DNA of 64,000 nt from Aeromonas enteropelogenes (lineage in GTDB: Bacteria; Pseudomonadota; Gammaproteobacteria; Enterobacterales; Aeromonadaceae), in contig NZ_CDCG01000018.1 of the NCBI RefSeq assembly GCF_000819845.1, positions 225,205-289,204 on the forward strand, written 5' to 3'. Positions 36,344-47,571 of the stretch are shown here, piece after piece (position 1 is the first letter of the stretch; each line of letters opens with the position of its first letter). The notes below the pieces were generated by a model. It was not told the origin of the DNA. It saw only the letters and a program-made list of their open reading frames with translations, and did no database searches. A program made the translations under genes and the position numbers.

Positions 36344-37669
36344 ATGCAGACCCTGATCTGGAAGACCCTCTCCCCCGCCCAGCAGGCCGACGTGCTGACC
36401 CGGCCCGCCTTGAGTGACGAGGCCGATATCGGCGCCGTGGTGCGGGATATCATCGCTGCGGTACGCAGCCGGGGCGACGAGGCCCTGCGCGAGCTGAGCC
36501 AGCGTTTCGAACGTGCCCCGCGTCAGCAACTGCAGGTAAGCAATGCCGAAATAGAGGCCGCCTGCGAGCGCCTCGATGACGACATCAAGAGCGCCATCGA
36601 GGCGGCGATTGCCAATATTCGCGCCTTCCACGCCGCCCAACAGCAGCCCGTGGTGCGAGTCGAGACCCAGCCCGGGGTGGTGTGCGAGCTGCGTACCCAG
36701 CCCATCGGTCGGGTCGGCCTCTATGTGCCGGGGGGCAGCGCGCCGCTCCCCTCCACCGTGATGATGCTGGCCATTCCCGCACGCCTGGCCGGTTGTCGCG
36801 AGGTGGTGCTCTGCACTCCGTCCCCCGCCAGCGACGAGATTCTGTTCGCCGCCCGCGCCTGCGGCGTGCAAAAAGTGTTCGCCATCGGCGGCGCCCAGGC
36901 CATCGCCGCCATGGCCTATGGCACACAGAGCATCCCCAAGGTGGACAAAATCTTCGGCCCGGGCAACGCCTATGTGACCGAAGCCAAGGGCCAGGTGTCG
37001 CGCGACTGGCGCGGCGCCGCCATCGACATGCCCGCCGGCCCCTCCGAGGTGCTGGTGATCGCCGACGAGAGCGCCAACCCGGCCTTCGTGGCGGCGGATC
37101 TGCTCTCCCAGGCCGAGCACGGCCCCGACAGCCAGGTGGTGCTGGTGACCACCTCCCCCCTGCTGGCCGATGCCATCGGCGCCGAGATCAAGGGCCAGCT
37201 GGCCAAGCTCACTCGCCGCGACATCGCCGCCAAGGCGCTGGGCAGCAGTCTGGTGATTCTTTGTGACGATCTGGCCGAGGCGTGTGCCATCTCCAATGCC
37301 TACGCGCCGGAGCACCTTATCGTGCAGACCCGTGGCCCCCGCGAGCTGCTGGACCGACTCGAGAATGCCGGCTCCATCTTCCTCGGGGCATGGACACCGG
37401 AATCGGTCGGCGATTACGCCAGCGGCACCAACCACACCCTGCCCACCTATGGCTATGCCCGCACCTGCTCGAGCCTTGGCCTCGCCGACTATCAGCGCCG
37501 CTACACGGTGCAGGAGCTGAGCGAGAGCGGCATCCGCGGCCTTGGCCCCATCGTCGAGCGCATCGCCCAGGCCGAGGGGCTCGATGGCCACAAAAATGCC
37601 GTCACCCTGAGATTGCAGGCCCTCTCGGGCGCCGTCCAAACCGGTTCACAGCAAAAGGATTTGTCATGA
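36344..37669 (+). CDS. hisD: Histidinol dehydrogenase
   Basis: HisD performs the last two steps, histidinol to histidine, with NAD and zinc. The 441-residue protein has [43 protein letters not shown] and [12 protein letters not shown], which carries zinc-ligand residues, plus the catalytic PEHL segment. The ATG at 36344 has GAGGGG upstream; an earlier in-frame ATG overlaps hisG. The stop overlaps the hisC start (ATGA). Confidence 0.98.
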   Translation: MQTLIWKTLSPAQQADVLTRPALSDEADIGAVVRDIIAAVRSRGDEALRELSQRFERAPRQQLQVSNAEIEAACERLDDDIKSAIEAAIANIRAFHAAQQQPVVRVETQPGVVCELRTQPIGRVGLYVPGGSAPLPSTVMMLAIPARLAGCREVVLCTPSPASDEILFAARACGVQKVFAIGGAQAIAAMAYGTQSIPKVDKIFGPGNAYVTEAKGQVSRDWRGAAIDMPAGPSEVLVIADESANPAFVAADLLSQAEHGPDSQVVLVTTSPLLADAIGAEIKGQLAKLTRRDIAAKALGSSLVILCDDLAEACAISNAYAPEHLIVQTRGPRELLDRLENAGSIFLGAWTPESVGDYASGTNHTLPTYGYARTCSSLGLADYQRRYTVQELSESGIRGLGPIVERIAQAEGLDGHKNAVTLRLQALSGAVQTGSQQKDLS

Positions 37670-38736
37670 GCATTGCCAATCTGGCTCGCCGCGTGGTGCG
37701 CGCCCTCACCCCTTACCAATCTGCCCGTCGCATCGGTGGCAAGGGTCACGTCTGGCTCAACGCCAACGAGGCGCCACAGGCCTATCCCTTCACCATCGAG
37801 GGCAGCCGTCTCAACCGCTACCCCGAGTGTCAGCCAGCCGAGGTGGTGAACGGCTACGCCGCCTACGCCGGAGTCAATCCGGATCAGGTGCTGGTGAGCC
37901 GCGGCGCCGATGAGGCCATCGAGCTCTTGATCCGCACCTTCTGCGAAGCGGGTGAAGATCAGATCCTCATCTGCCCGCCCACCTACGGCATGTACGCCAT
38001 CAGCGCCGAAACCTGTGGCGTCGGCATCGTCGAGCAGCCCTTGACGCCTGCGCGTCAGCCGGACTGGCCCGCCATCGCCGATCGTCTCGGCGACGTGAAG
38101 CTGGTGTTCCTCTGCTCCCCCAACAACCCCACCGGGGATCTGGTGGGCCGTGACGGACTCATCGCCCTGCTGGAGAAGGCCCGGGATCGCGCCATCGTGG
38201 TGGTGGACGAGGCCTATATCGAGTTCTGCCCCGAGGCTTCCGTGGTGGACTTGCTGGTCTGTTTCCCCAACCTGGTGGTGACCCGCACCCTCTCCAAGGC
38301 CTTTGCCCTGGCGGGGATCCGCTGCGGCTTTACCCTGGCAAGCCCCGAGGTGATCGCCATGCTGGCCAAGGTTATCGCCCCCTATCCCATCCCGGAGCCC
38401 ATCGCCCAGATTGCGGTCCAGGCCCTCTCTCCCATGGGGCTGGCACTGATGTCGGAGCGGGTATTGGAGCTCAACAAACAAAAGGCGCAGCTCAAGGCCG
38501 AACTGGCCACTCTGTCGTGCGTAAAAGAGGTGTTCGAGGACAAGGGCAACTTCGTGCTGGTGCGCTTTGTGGATGGCGCCGGCGTGTTTGCCGCCATGAA
38601 GGCCGCCGGCATCATATTGCGGGATTTCTCGACCAAACCCGGCCTTGATAACAGCATTCGCATCACCATCGGCTATCAGGGCGAGATGGACGCCGTGCTG
38701 GCCGTGCTGCGTGATCTGCCCTCTCCCACTTTGTAA
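37666..38736 (+). CDS. hisC: Histidinol-phosphate aminotransferase
   Basis: HisC is a fold-type I PLP enzyme converting imidazole-acetol phosphate to histidinol phosphate. The 356-residue sequence shows [24 protein letters not shown] and the PLP lysine Lys211 in [12 protein letters not shown]. It overlaps hisD by 4 bp. An open frame continues upstream inside hisD, but the ATG at 37666 matches the family N-terminus. Confidence 0.98.
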   Translation: MSIANLARRVVRALTPYQSARRIGGKGHVWLNANEAPQAYPFTIEGSRLNRYPECQPAEVVNGYAAYAGVNPDQVLVSRGADEAIELLIRTFCEAGEDQILICPPTYGMYAISAETCGVGIVEQPLTPARQPDWPAIADRLGDVKLVFLCSPNNPTGDLVGRDGLIALLEKARDRAIVVVDEAYIEFCPEASVVDLLVCFPNLVVTRTLSKAFALAGIRCGFTLASPEVIAMLAKVIAPYPIPEPIAQIAVQALSPMGLALMSERVLELNKQKAQLKAELATLSCVKEVFEDKGNFVLVRFVDGAGVFAAMKAAGIILRDFSTKPGLDNSIRITIGYQGEMDAVLAVLRDLPSPTL

Positions 38737-38751
38737 GACAAGGATGTAGCG

Positions 38752-39881
38752 ATGAAGACCCCGTTTTTGTTTATCGACCGCGACGGTACCCTGATTGAAG
38801 AGCCGGTGACCGACAAGCAGGTGGACAGCCTCGCCAAGCTGCGCTTCGAACCCATGGTGATCCCGGTGCTGCGCGAGCTGCAGGCCGCCGGCTACGTGCT
38901 GGTGATGGTGACCAACCAGGATGGGCTGGGCACCGCCAGCCTGCCGCTGGAAAACTTCCAGCCGCCCCACGACCTGATGATGCACCTCTTCGAATCGCAA
39001 GGGGTGAGCTGGGAAACAGTGCTGATCTGCCCCCACTTCCCCACCGACGGTTGCAGTTGCCGCAAGCCCCACCTTGGCCTGGTGAAGGAGTATCTCGCCT
39101 CGGGCCGCATCGACTTTGCCAACTCCTTCGTGATTGGCGATCGCCAGACCGATCTGCAGCTCGCCGAGAACATGGGCATTGGCGGTATTCGCTACCACCC
39201 GCAAGATCACAACTGGCTTGCCATCCGTGATCAGCTGCTCTCCAGAGGGCGGGTTGCCGAGGTGGAGCGCTACACCAAGGAGACCCGCATCCAGGTGGCA
39301 GTGGATTTAGACAAGAGCGGCGGCAACCAGATTGAAACCGGCATTGGCTTTTTTGATCACATGCTCGATCAGATCGCTACCCACGCAGGTTTCAGGCTCA
39401 AGCTCAAGGTGAGCGGCGATCTGCACATCGACGATCACCACACGGTGGAAGACGTCGGCCTCGCGCTCGGTCAGGTGCTGCGCCAGGCCCTTGGCAACAA
39501 GCGCGGCATCGGCCGCTTCGGCTTCGTGCTGGCGATGGATGAGGTACAAGCGGTCATCGATGGCCGGCCGCGTGCGGATGAAGAGACCCCGCTCACCGAG
39601 CAGGAGGTGGCCACCGCGCTGGATTTAAGCGGCCGCCCCTACTTCGTGTTCGACTGCCCGAGCGGTTTTGGCCGCGACAGCGTGGGCGAGATGGCCACCG
39701 AGATGGTGCCCCACTTCTTTCGCTCCCTCTCGGACGCCATGGCCATCACCCTGCAGATGAAGGTGGGCAGCGGCAACACCCATCACCAGGTAGAGGCACT
39801 GTTCAAGGGCTTTGGCCGCGCCCTGCGCCAGGCGATCCGGGTGGAAGGGAGTGAACTTCCCTCCAGCAAGGGGGTGCTGTG

Positions 39882-39882
<1 letters not shown>
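38752..39882 (+). CDS. hisB: Bifunctional histidinol-phosphatase / imidazoleglycerol-phosphate dehydratase
   Basis: The N-terminal HAD phosphatase (FIDRDGT with Asp9/Asp11; zinc-loop cysteines near 93-103) is fused to the dehydratase (about 175-376) with the [13 protein letters not shown] and DDHHTVED metal motifs. At 376 residues it is about 20 longer than E. coli HisB. The excess is a segment at about 266-285, between the MDE motif and LDLSGRP, which in E. coli are six residues apart. No frameshift is evident and all catalytic motifs remain, so it should be active. The usual PMDE reads AMDE here. Confidence 0.96.
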
Positions 39883-41286
<1,404 letters not shown>

Positions 41287-41287
<1 letters not shown>

Positions 41288-42060
41288 TGCTGGCAAGACG
41301 AATTATCCCCTGCCTCGACGTCAAGGATGGCGTGGTGGTCAAGGGTGTGCAGTTTCGCAACCATGAAGTGATGGGCGGCATTGTCGAACTGGCCCGCCGC
41401 TACGCCGAGGAAGGCGCCGACGAGCTGGTGTTCTATGACATCACCGCCTCAAGCGATGCCCGGGTGGTGGACAAGAGCTGGGTGAGCCGGGTGGCAGAGG
41501 TGATCGACATCCCCTTCTGCGTCGCCGGCGGCATCAAGAGCGTCGAGGATGCCCGCCAGATCCTCGAATTTGGTGCCGACAAGGTATCCATCAACTCCCC
41601 TGCCCTGGCCGATCCCCGCCTTATCACCCGGCTGGCCGAGCGCTTCGGCGTGCAGTGCGTGGTGGTGGGCATCGACTCCTATTTTGATGCCCAAACCGGC
41701 CACTATCAGGTCAAGCAGTTTACCGGTGACGAGAGCCGCACCCGTACCACCACCTGGCACACCCTCGACTGGGTGCAGGAGGTACAACAGCGTGGCGCGG
41801 GCGAGATCGTGCTGAACGTGATGAACCAAGATGGCATGCGCCAGGGTTATGATCTTGAGCAACTCAAACTGGTGCGGGCCGTCTGCAAGGTGCCGCTTAT
41901 CGCCTCCGGCGGCGCCGGCGCCATGGAGCACTTTCGCGATGCCTTCACCCTCGCCGATGTGGACGGGGCCCTGGCCGCCTCCGTGTTCCACAAGGGGCTT
42001 ATCCCCATTCCCGAATTGAAACGCTGGCTGAAAACCGAAGGAGTCGCCATCCGTGAATAA
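41287..42060 (+). CDS. hisF: Imidazole glycerol phosphate synthase, cyclase subunit
   Basis: HisF, the barrel partner of HisH, forms imidazole glycerol phosphate and AICAR. Catalytic Asp11 ([10 protein letters not shown]) and Asp130 ([10 protein letters not shown]) are in place over 257 residues. The start overlaps the hisA stop by one base (TGATG), and GGAGG lies in the end of hisA. Confidence 0.98.
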
Positions 42061-42688
42061 TCAAGCTGTAAATAACGACGTGTCGCTGATCGAGCGCCTG
42101 GACTGGGCCAAGTGCGACGGCATGATCCCCGCCATCGTCCAGCATGCCGCGAGCGGCGAGGTGCTGATGCAAGGTTTTATGACCAAGGAAGCCCTGGACA
42201 AAACCCTGGCGACCGGCCAGGTCACCTTCTTTAGCCGCAGCAAGCAGCGTCTGTGGACCAAGGGGGAGAGTTCGGGCCATGTGTTGAAACTCGTCGCCAT
42301 CAGCACCGACTGCGATCAGGACTCCCTGTTGGTCGCCGCCGATCCCGTAGGCCCCACCTGCCACAAAGGGACAACCTCCTGCTTCGACGGTCACCCGGTG
42401 CCGCCCCTTGGCTTTTTGGCCGAGCTTGAGCAGATCCTGGCAGCACGCAAAGGCGCGGATCCAGCCACCAGCTACACCGCCAGCCTCTATGGTAAAGGCA
42501 CCAAGCGCATCGCCCAGAAGGTAGGTGAAGAGGGGGTGGAAGTAGCCCTGGCCGCCATGGCCAAGGATCGGGAGGAGCTCATCAACGAATCCGCGGATCT
42601 GCTCTATCACCTGACCGTGCTACTGCAAAACGAAGGGCTGGGATTACAGGATGTGGTGCAGCGACTTTATGAGCGGCACAATAAATAA
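42053..42688 (+). CDS. hisI: Bifunctional phosphoribosyl-AMP cyclohydrolase / phosphoribosyl-ATP pyrophosphatase
   Basis: HisIE performs steps 2 and 3 of the pathway. The N-terminal cyclohydrolase has the metal and cysteine motifs ([35 protein letters not shown]). The C-terminal MazG-like pyrophosphatase (from about 120) has [13 protein letters not shown] and ESADLLYHL. The GTG start overlaps hisF by 8 bp and has GAAGGAG about 9 bases upstream. It is the last gene of the his operon. Confidence 0.97.
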   Translation: MNNQAVNNDVSLIERLDWAKCDGMIPAIVQHAASGEVLMQGFMTKEALDKTLATGQVTFFSRSKQRLWTKGESSGHVLKLVAISTDCDQDSLLVAADPVGPTCHKGTTSCFDGHPVPPLGFLAELEQILAARKGADPATSYTASLYGKGTKRIAQKVGEEGVEVALAAMAKDREELINESADLLYHLTVLLQNEGLGLQDVVQRLYERHNK

Positions 42689-42697
42689 CTGTATATT

Positions 42698-42724
42698 GAT
42701 AGATGGGCGTAAAGCCCATCTATC
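42698..42724. terminator. Hairpin between hisI and the convergent KAP NTPase gene
   Basis: A perfect 11-bp stem GATAGATGGGC / GCCCATCTATC with a 5-base loop lies 10 bp after hisI. Its right arm overlaps the KAP stop codon (42723-42725). T tracts are weak on both strands, so it may act as an imperfect bidirectional terminator or a 3'-end stabiliser. Confidence 0.6.
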
Positions 42725-44201
42725 ATAGTAACAAGGTAGATAATTCGACCAGCTCTATATAGTCAGAATTTGCCAATCTTTTACTTTCAAGACACACTTG
42801 ATAATATTCACCTCGATCATCATACCTAACGCCAGATTTTGTATAAGTAAGCTGGTTTATATCATTAGGTTTATAACCATTACTGCTAGAGTAGTAACCA
42901 TCGAGAATTTTGTGAACCTGTAACACATACGAATAAAAGTCATTCGTTTGACAAACTACCTTTTCATTGCGTCCTGAGTGAACGCCTGACCAATAACTAA
43001 CAATTAATGATAACTTTATTTTGTTTTTAAATGAAAAAACACTATCTCTATTTGCTCTCATATTATTAAGCTCAATTTCTAGGAGCTCCCCACCATTGCG
43101 AATGGTCATGTATGCAATGGGGTTTTTTGAATGCATGATAACTAAAGCAGACAAATAAATGATATCAATAGAGCCTTCAGAAGTTGAGTGCAATATAGCA
43201 AATAATGTATCCAAGAATGCTTCAATCTCTCTTGCAGACAGTGAAAATGCATCCACAATGTCTGCCATTACTTTAGAAAATTCATTAACATCAGAAAAGC
43301 AATGAAATGTTTTACTACATAGAAGCTCAAAACGGTCTGAAACAAATTCTGCTATGAGAAAATAACTTGGACATTTATTCAAATAAAAACGTCTTTTGAA
43401 AAACCTGCCTAGATAAGTCTGAGCATCAAACCCTTCCCCATAAATTACCTTGATAGTATGTTGCAACTGCTCGGTATCCGTCGCCAGCACAAATACTACA
43501 CCTGGAATATCGAAGATATGCTTGATGGTTTCCAGCATCTCTACCGCATAAGAAGGGCGACAACGATCCAGCTCATCGATCAAGATAAAGGCTGGGAAAT
43601 CCAGTTTTCTCTCACTTAAACCAACAGCCCCCTCAACCCATTGCCGTATCTCTTGTTTAAGATACTGGATCGATTCATAACGCTCTTTCTGATTGCTACA
43701 AAGGGCGTCAACCAACTGATTGGCATCCTCCCCTTCCAGAGAAAAATCGTCTTCTTCCAGTCCGGCTTTCTTGATGGCCGCTTTCAACGCAAGCTTGCTA
43801 CCTACCTTGAATAATCCCAATAGTCGCTGGCGCATACCTTCCGGGATTTTATTGTCTTTCCCTGCAACCTCTTTTAGCTGATCGATTATCGACGAAATGA
43901 CCGTCAATAAGGGATCATCGGAAAAATCCTGCTGCCAGGCATCGATATAGACGGTGGGATAGTGCTGTTTCAGCTCCATATACCAACGCTTTATAAACCA
44001 GGTTTTACCCGCCCCCCACTCGGCATTGAGATTGAGCACATAGTTGCGCTGTATGCCTTCGGCGGCGAGATAGTTGGTCAGAAAATGGGCGTACTGAGCG
44101 CGTTCCAGCCGATCGACACTCAAGCGCTCTTCACTGCCCGCGATGGCTCCCGGCCCCTCCCAGATTACCGAAGCACTCCAATCAAACCCCGCCGATGTCA
44201 T
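42723..44201 (-). CDS. KAP-family P-loop NTPase, probable horizontally acquired gene
   Basis: This 492-residue STAND-related KAP NTPase has Walker A (EWGAGKT, Lys66), the KAP-typical VYIDAWQQDFSDDPL after it, Walker B FILIDELDR (205-213) followed by CRPSYAVEMLE, and sensor-like VLATDTEQLQ. Many KAP proteins carry membrane helices between Walker A and B; here that interval has only an amphipathic stretch, so the protein looks soluble. The C-terminal 180 residues match nothing I know. The 3' half is markedly AT-rich against GC-rich flanks, which suggests transfer. The ATG at 44201 follows GGGAG by 9 bases; an upstream extension is unlike protein. KAP genes occur on mobile elements and in defence contexts; an anti-phage role here is inference. 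Confidence 0.85.
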   Translation of the reverse strand: MTSAGFDWSASVIWEGPGAIAGSEERLSVDRLERAQYAHFLTNYLAAEGIQRNYVLNLNAEWGAGKTWFIKRWYMELKQHYPTVYIDAWQQDFSDDPLLTVISSIIDQLKEVAGKDNKIPEGMRQRLLGLFKVGSKLALKAAIKKAGLEEDDFSLEGEDANQLVDALCSNQKERYESIQYLKQEIRQWVEGAVGLSERKLDFPAFILIDELDRCRPSYAVEMLETIKHIFDIPGVVFVLATDTEQLQHTIKVIYGEGFDAQTYLGRFFKRRFYLNKCPSYFLIAEFVSDRFELLCSKTFHCFSDVNEFSKVMADIVDAFSLSAREIEAFLDTLFAILHSTSEGSIDIIYLSALVIMHSKNPIAYMTIRNGGELLEIELNNMRANRDSVFSFKNKIKLSLIVSYWSGVHSGRNEKVVCQTNDFYSYVLQVHKILDGYYSSSNGYKPNDINQLTYTKSGVRYDDRGEYYQVCLESKRLANSDYIELVELSTLLL

Positions 44202-44353
44202 CTCACTGATCTCCCGATAGATATTGCCGGGAATAATATCAATACCTGCGGAAAAATAACTTGATAAAGGCGCTGTTTGTGACCCTTTTATGCGCGCACC
44301 TGCCCGACAGGCAAGGGAGCAGAAAGGGTGATCGGGCAGCAATAAGCATAAAA

Positions 44354-44377
44354 AAGGCGTATCCGCAGATACGCCTT
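44354..44377 (-). terminator. Intrinsic terminator of the fumarase gene
   Basis: Stem AAGGCGTATC / GATACGCCTT with a 4-base loop and TTTTT following on the minus strand. Confidence 0.9.
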
Positions 44378-44415
44378 GCTATAGAGACTCGCCACTTCGT
44401 GGTGACAGCCAACCT

Positions 44416-45942
44416 TTAGGAGGCCAGCTTGCCGTCCAGCTCGGCAATCTTGGCCGACCAGTAGGCCGGACCTGTCTCGTGGATATTGTTACCCTGGGAG
44501 TCGACTGCCACAGTCACCGGCATATCTTCCACTTCAAACTCGTAGATAGCTTCCATGCCGAGATCGGCAAAGGCGACCACGCGAGCCTTCTTGATGGCCT
44601 TGGCCACCAGATAGGCGGCGCCGCCGACGGCCATCAGATAGACGGCCTGGTGTTGCTTGATGCTCTCGACGGTTTTCGGGCCGCGCTCGGACTTGCCGAT
44701 CATGCCGATAAGGCCGGTTTCACCCAGCATCATGTCGGTGAACTTGTCCATCCGGGTGGAGGTGGTGGGGCCAGCGGGACCAACCACTTCGTCGCGCACC
44801 GCATCGACCGGGCCAACGTAATAGATGAAGCGGTTGGTGAAATCGACCCCTTCCGGCAGCCCTTCACCGCGCGCCAGCATGTCGGCGATACGCTTGTGGG
44901 CGGCGTCACGGCCGGTGAGGATCTTGCCCGACAGCAACACGGTATCGCCGCTCTTCCAGCTGGCGAGCTCGGCCTTGGTGATGCCATCGACGTTGACGCG
45001 GCGCACGTTGCCGCCCGCCTCGCGGGTGATCTCGGGCCAATCTTCCAGTTTCGGCGGGGTCAGTTCGGCCGGACCGGAGCCGTCGAGTTCAAAATGCACG
45101 TGACGGGTGGCCGCGCAGTTGGGGATCATCACCACCGGCTTGGAGGCGGCGTGGGTCGGAGCAGATTTGACCTTCACATCCAGCACGGTAGTGAGGCCGC
45201 CAAGGCCCTGGGCGCCAATGCCGAGCTTGTTGACCTTGTCATAGAGCTCGACGCGCAGCTTCTCTTCGGTAGTTTCGGGGCCGCGGGCGATCAGCTCCTG
45301 AATGTCGATATGCTCCATCAGGGCCTCTTTGGCCAGCACGGCCGCCTTCTCGGCGGTACCGCCGATACCGATGCCAAGCATGCCCGGCGGGCACCAGCCC
45401 GCACCCATGGTGGGCACTGTTTTAACGACCCACTCGACGATGTCGTCGGAGGGGTTGAGCATCACCATCTTGGATTTGTTCTCGGAGCCACCGCCCTTGG
45501 CGGCGATGCTCACTTCCACCTTGTTGCCCGGGATCATGTCGATGTGCACCACGGCCGGCGCATTGTCTTTGGTGTTCTTGCGGCTGCCGGCCGGATCGGC
45601 CAGCACGGAGGCGCGCAGCGGGTTATCAGGGTTGGTGTAAGCGCGGCGGGTACCCTCGTCCACCATCTCCTGCACCGTCATGTCGCTGTCCCACTGCACC
45701 TGCATGCCGATCTTGACGAAACAGGTGACGATGCCGGTGTCCTGACAGAGCGGACGGTGGCCCTCGGCGGACATGCGGGAGTTGATCAGGATCTGGGCCA
45801 GGGCATCTTTGGCCGCCGGGTTGGCTTCCCGATCATAGGCGGCCTTGGCAGCCTGAACGAAATCGAGGGGGTGGTAATAGGAGATGTACTGAAGGGCGTC
45901 GGCGATGGAATCGATAAAGTCCTGTTTTTTTATAATGCTCAT
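44416..45942 (-). CDS. Class I (4Fe-4S) fumarate hydratase
   Basis: Class I fumarase hydrates fumarate to malate in the TCA cycle with an oxygen-sensitive 4Fe-4S cluster. The 508-residue protein fuses the alpha (about 1-290) and beta (about 300-508) halves. Cluster cysteines are Cys66 (LCQDTG), Cys184 (GWCPPG) and Cys276 (PNCAATRH). The ATG at 45942 has AGGA 5 bases upstream and MSIIKKQDF fits; the frame stays open 14 codons further. It resembles the shorter FumA/B-type enzymes of marine gammaproteobacteria, so no E. coli letter is assigned. Confidence 0.93.
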   Translation of the reverse strand: MSIIKKQDFIDSIADALQYISYYHPLDFVQAAKAAYDREANPAAKDALAQILINSRMSAEGHRPLCQDTGIVTCFVKIGMQVQWDSDMTVQEMVDEGTRRAYTNPDNPLRASVLADPAGSRKNTKDNAPAVVHIDMIPGNKVEVSIAAKGGGSENKSKMVMLNPSDDIVEWVVKTVPTMGAGWCPPGMLGIGIGGTAEKAAVLAKEALMEHIDIQELIARGPETTEEKLRVELYDKVNKLGIGAQGLGGLTTVLDVKVKSAPTHAASKPVVMIPNCAATRHVHFELDGSGPAELTPPKLEDWPEITREAGGNVRRVNVDGITKAELASWKSGDTVLLSGKILTGRDAAHKRIADMLARGEGLPEGVDFTNRFIYYVGPVDAVRDEVVGPAGPTTSTRMDKFTDMMLGETGLIGMIGKSERGPKTVESIKQHQAVYLMAVGGAAYLVAKAIKKARVVAFADLGMEAIYEFEVEDMPVTVAVDSQGNNIHETGPAYWSAKIAELDGKLAS

Positions 45943-46149
45943 ATCTTCCTCACTGGTCCTTGTCCGTGCCACAGGGCAAAACAAGGGCTTCCATATGATT
46001 GGCTATGCAGTCGTGCTGACCAAAAACTATCAGCCAGCAAAAAACGAACGGCACAGCAGTTTTTTCTTTAGTCACCGACACCTATGATACGCTTGCCGTC
46101 CCGCACCGACTAGGGGCCACAAACTAAACTGTTGCCTGTGTAACAAAAA

Positions 46150-47520
46150 ATGACGCCAACACTTCATATTTATCACTTCGATCATCACCCGCGCCTGCAC
46201 GATCAGTTCGCCCTGTTGCAACACCAGCCCTGGGCCATGCTGCTGGAGTCAGCCGGGCCACTCGGCGCCGACAACGGTTTTGACATCATCATCGCCGATC
46301 CGCTGGCCACCCTGGAGACCCGGGGGCCCCTCACCACCCTGCGCCAGGGTGATCAACAGAGCGAGTACCATGACGATCCCCTCGCCCTGCTGGCCCGCAC
46401 CCAGCGCGCGCTGCTGGGGGAACTTTCAGAGCAAGCAACCAGGCTCCCGTTTATCGGTGGGGCACTGGGGCTCTTTGGCTATGATCTGGGTCGTCGCTTC
46501 GAGCGATTGCCGGTGCAGGCCGCCGCCGATATCGACGTGCCAGACATGGCGGTGGGGATCTACGACTGGGCGCTGCTGCGCGATGTGGCGAGCGCCCGGT
46601 GGCAACTGGTGCACTGGGGCGACGAGGCTGGGCTGGCGAAGCGCCTGGCCTGGCTTGAGCAGCAACAGAGCAAGCCGGCGCCGGCCTTCTCCTTGCAAGG
46701 TGAATGGCAGAGCAATATGAGCCGCGCCGAGTATGGCGAGAAGTTTGCCCGCATCCAGGCCTATCTCGCCGCCGGGGATTGCTACCAGATCAACCTGACC
46801 CAGCGTTTCCAGGCCCCCTATCAGGGGGACGAGTGGCACGCCTATTGCGCCCTCGCCGTCGCCAACAAGGCCCCCTTCTCCGCCTTTGTCCGATTGCCGC
46901 ACAGCACCATTTTGAGCCTCTCCCCCGAGCGCTTCCTGCTGCTCGATGGCCGTCATATCGAGACCAAACCCATCAAGGGCACCCGGGCCCGCCACTCTGA
47001 TCCAGAGATGGATCGCCAGATAGCCCAGGAGTTGGCCCAGGCGGACAAGGACAGATCGGAAAATTTGATGATCGTAGATCTGCTGCGCAACGACATCGGC
47101 CGGGTGAGCCGACCCGGCTCGGTCAGCGTGCCTCATCTGTTTGCGGTGGAATCCTTCCCTGCCGTGCATCACTTGGTCTCCACCATTCACGGTGAGCTCG
47201 ACGAGCGCTGGCAGGGAGTCGATCTGCTACGGGCCTGCTTCCCGGGCGGCTCCATCACCGGCGCCCCCAAGATCCGCGCCATGGAGATCATCGAGGAGCT
47301 GGAGCCGCAACGGCGCAATGCCTATTGCGGCAGCATCGGCTATGTGAGCCAGCACGGACGGATGGACACCAGCATCTGCATTCGCACTCTGATCGCCGAG
47401 AATGGCCATCTCTCCTGCTGGGCCGGTGGCGGCATCATCGCCGACTCCGATGCCGACAGCGAATATCAGGAGACCTACGACAAGGTGGCCCGGATCCTCC
47501 CCCACCTCTCGGCCTTGTGA
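46150..47520 (+). CDS. pabB: Aminodeoxychorismate synthase component I
   Basis: PabB converts chorismate plus ammonia from PabA to 4-amino-4-deoxychorismate for folate synthesis. The 456-residue chorismate-binding enzyme has GDCYQINLTQRF, the catalytic lysine motif KPIKGTRAR, and the C-terminal GGSITGAPKIRAMEIIEELE. The PIKGT lysine distinguishes PabB from TrpE. No convincing ribosome site precedes the ATG. nudL follows 51 bp later, as in E. coli. Confidence 0.95.
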   Translation: MTPTLHIYHFDHHPRLHDQFALLQHQPWAMLLESAGPLGADNGFDIIIADPLATLETRGPLTTLRQGDQQSEYHDDPLALLARTQRALLGELSEQATRLPFIGGALGLFGYDLGRRFERLPVQAAADIDVPDMAVGIYDWALLRDVASARWQLVHWGDEAGLAKRLAWLEQQQSKPAPAFSLQGEWQSNMSRAEYGEKFARIQAYLAAGDCYQINLTQRFQAPYQGDEWHAYCALAVANKAPFSAFVRLPHSTILSLSPERFLLLDGRHIETKPIKGTRARHSDPEMDRQIAQELAQADKDRSENLMIVDLLRNDIGRVSRPGSVSVPHLFAVESFPAVHHLVSTIHGELDERWQGVDLLRACFPGGSITGAPKIRAMEIIEELEPQRRNAYCGSIGYVSQHGRMDTSICIRTLIAENGHLSCWAGGGIIADSDADSEYQETYDKVARILPHLSAL

Positions 47521-47571
47521 TAAAAATCTTTTTCTTTAACCCGGCATGGAGCCACGGCACAGTGGCTAACG

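Noticed and set aside
44202..44342. N-terminal extension of the KAP NTPase up to an ATG at 44342
   Set aside because: The extra 47 residues are Cys/Pro-rich and unlike the rest, and no ribosome site precedes that ATG, whereas 44201 has GGGAG.
42689..44415. Attachment sites, integrase or tRNA marking a mobile island around the KAP gene
   Set aside because: No direct repeats, tRNA gene, transposase or integrase could be seen at either edge; only the base composition suggests transfer.
44479..46071. A 530-codon open frame on the plus strand
   Set aside because: Antisense to the class I fumarase, whose cluster cysteines and terminator are clear.
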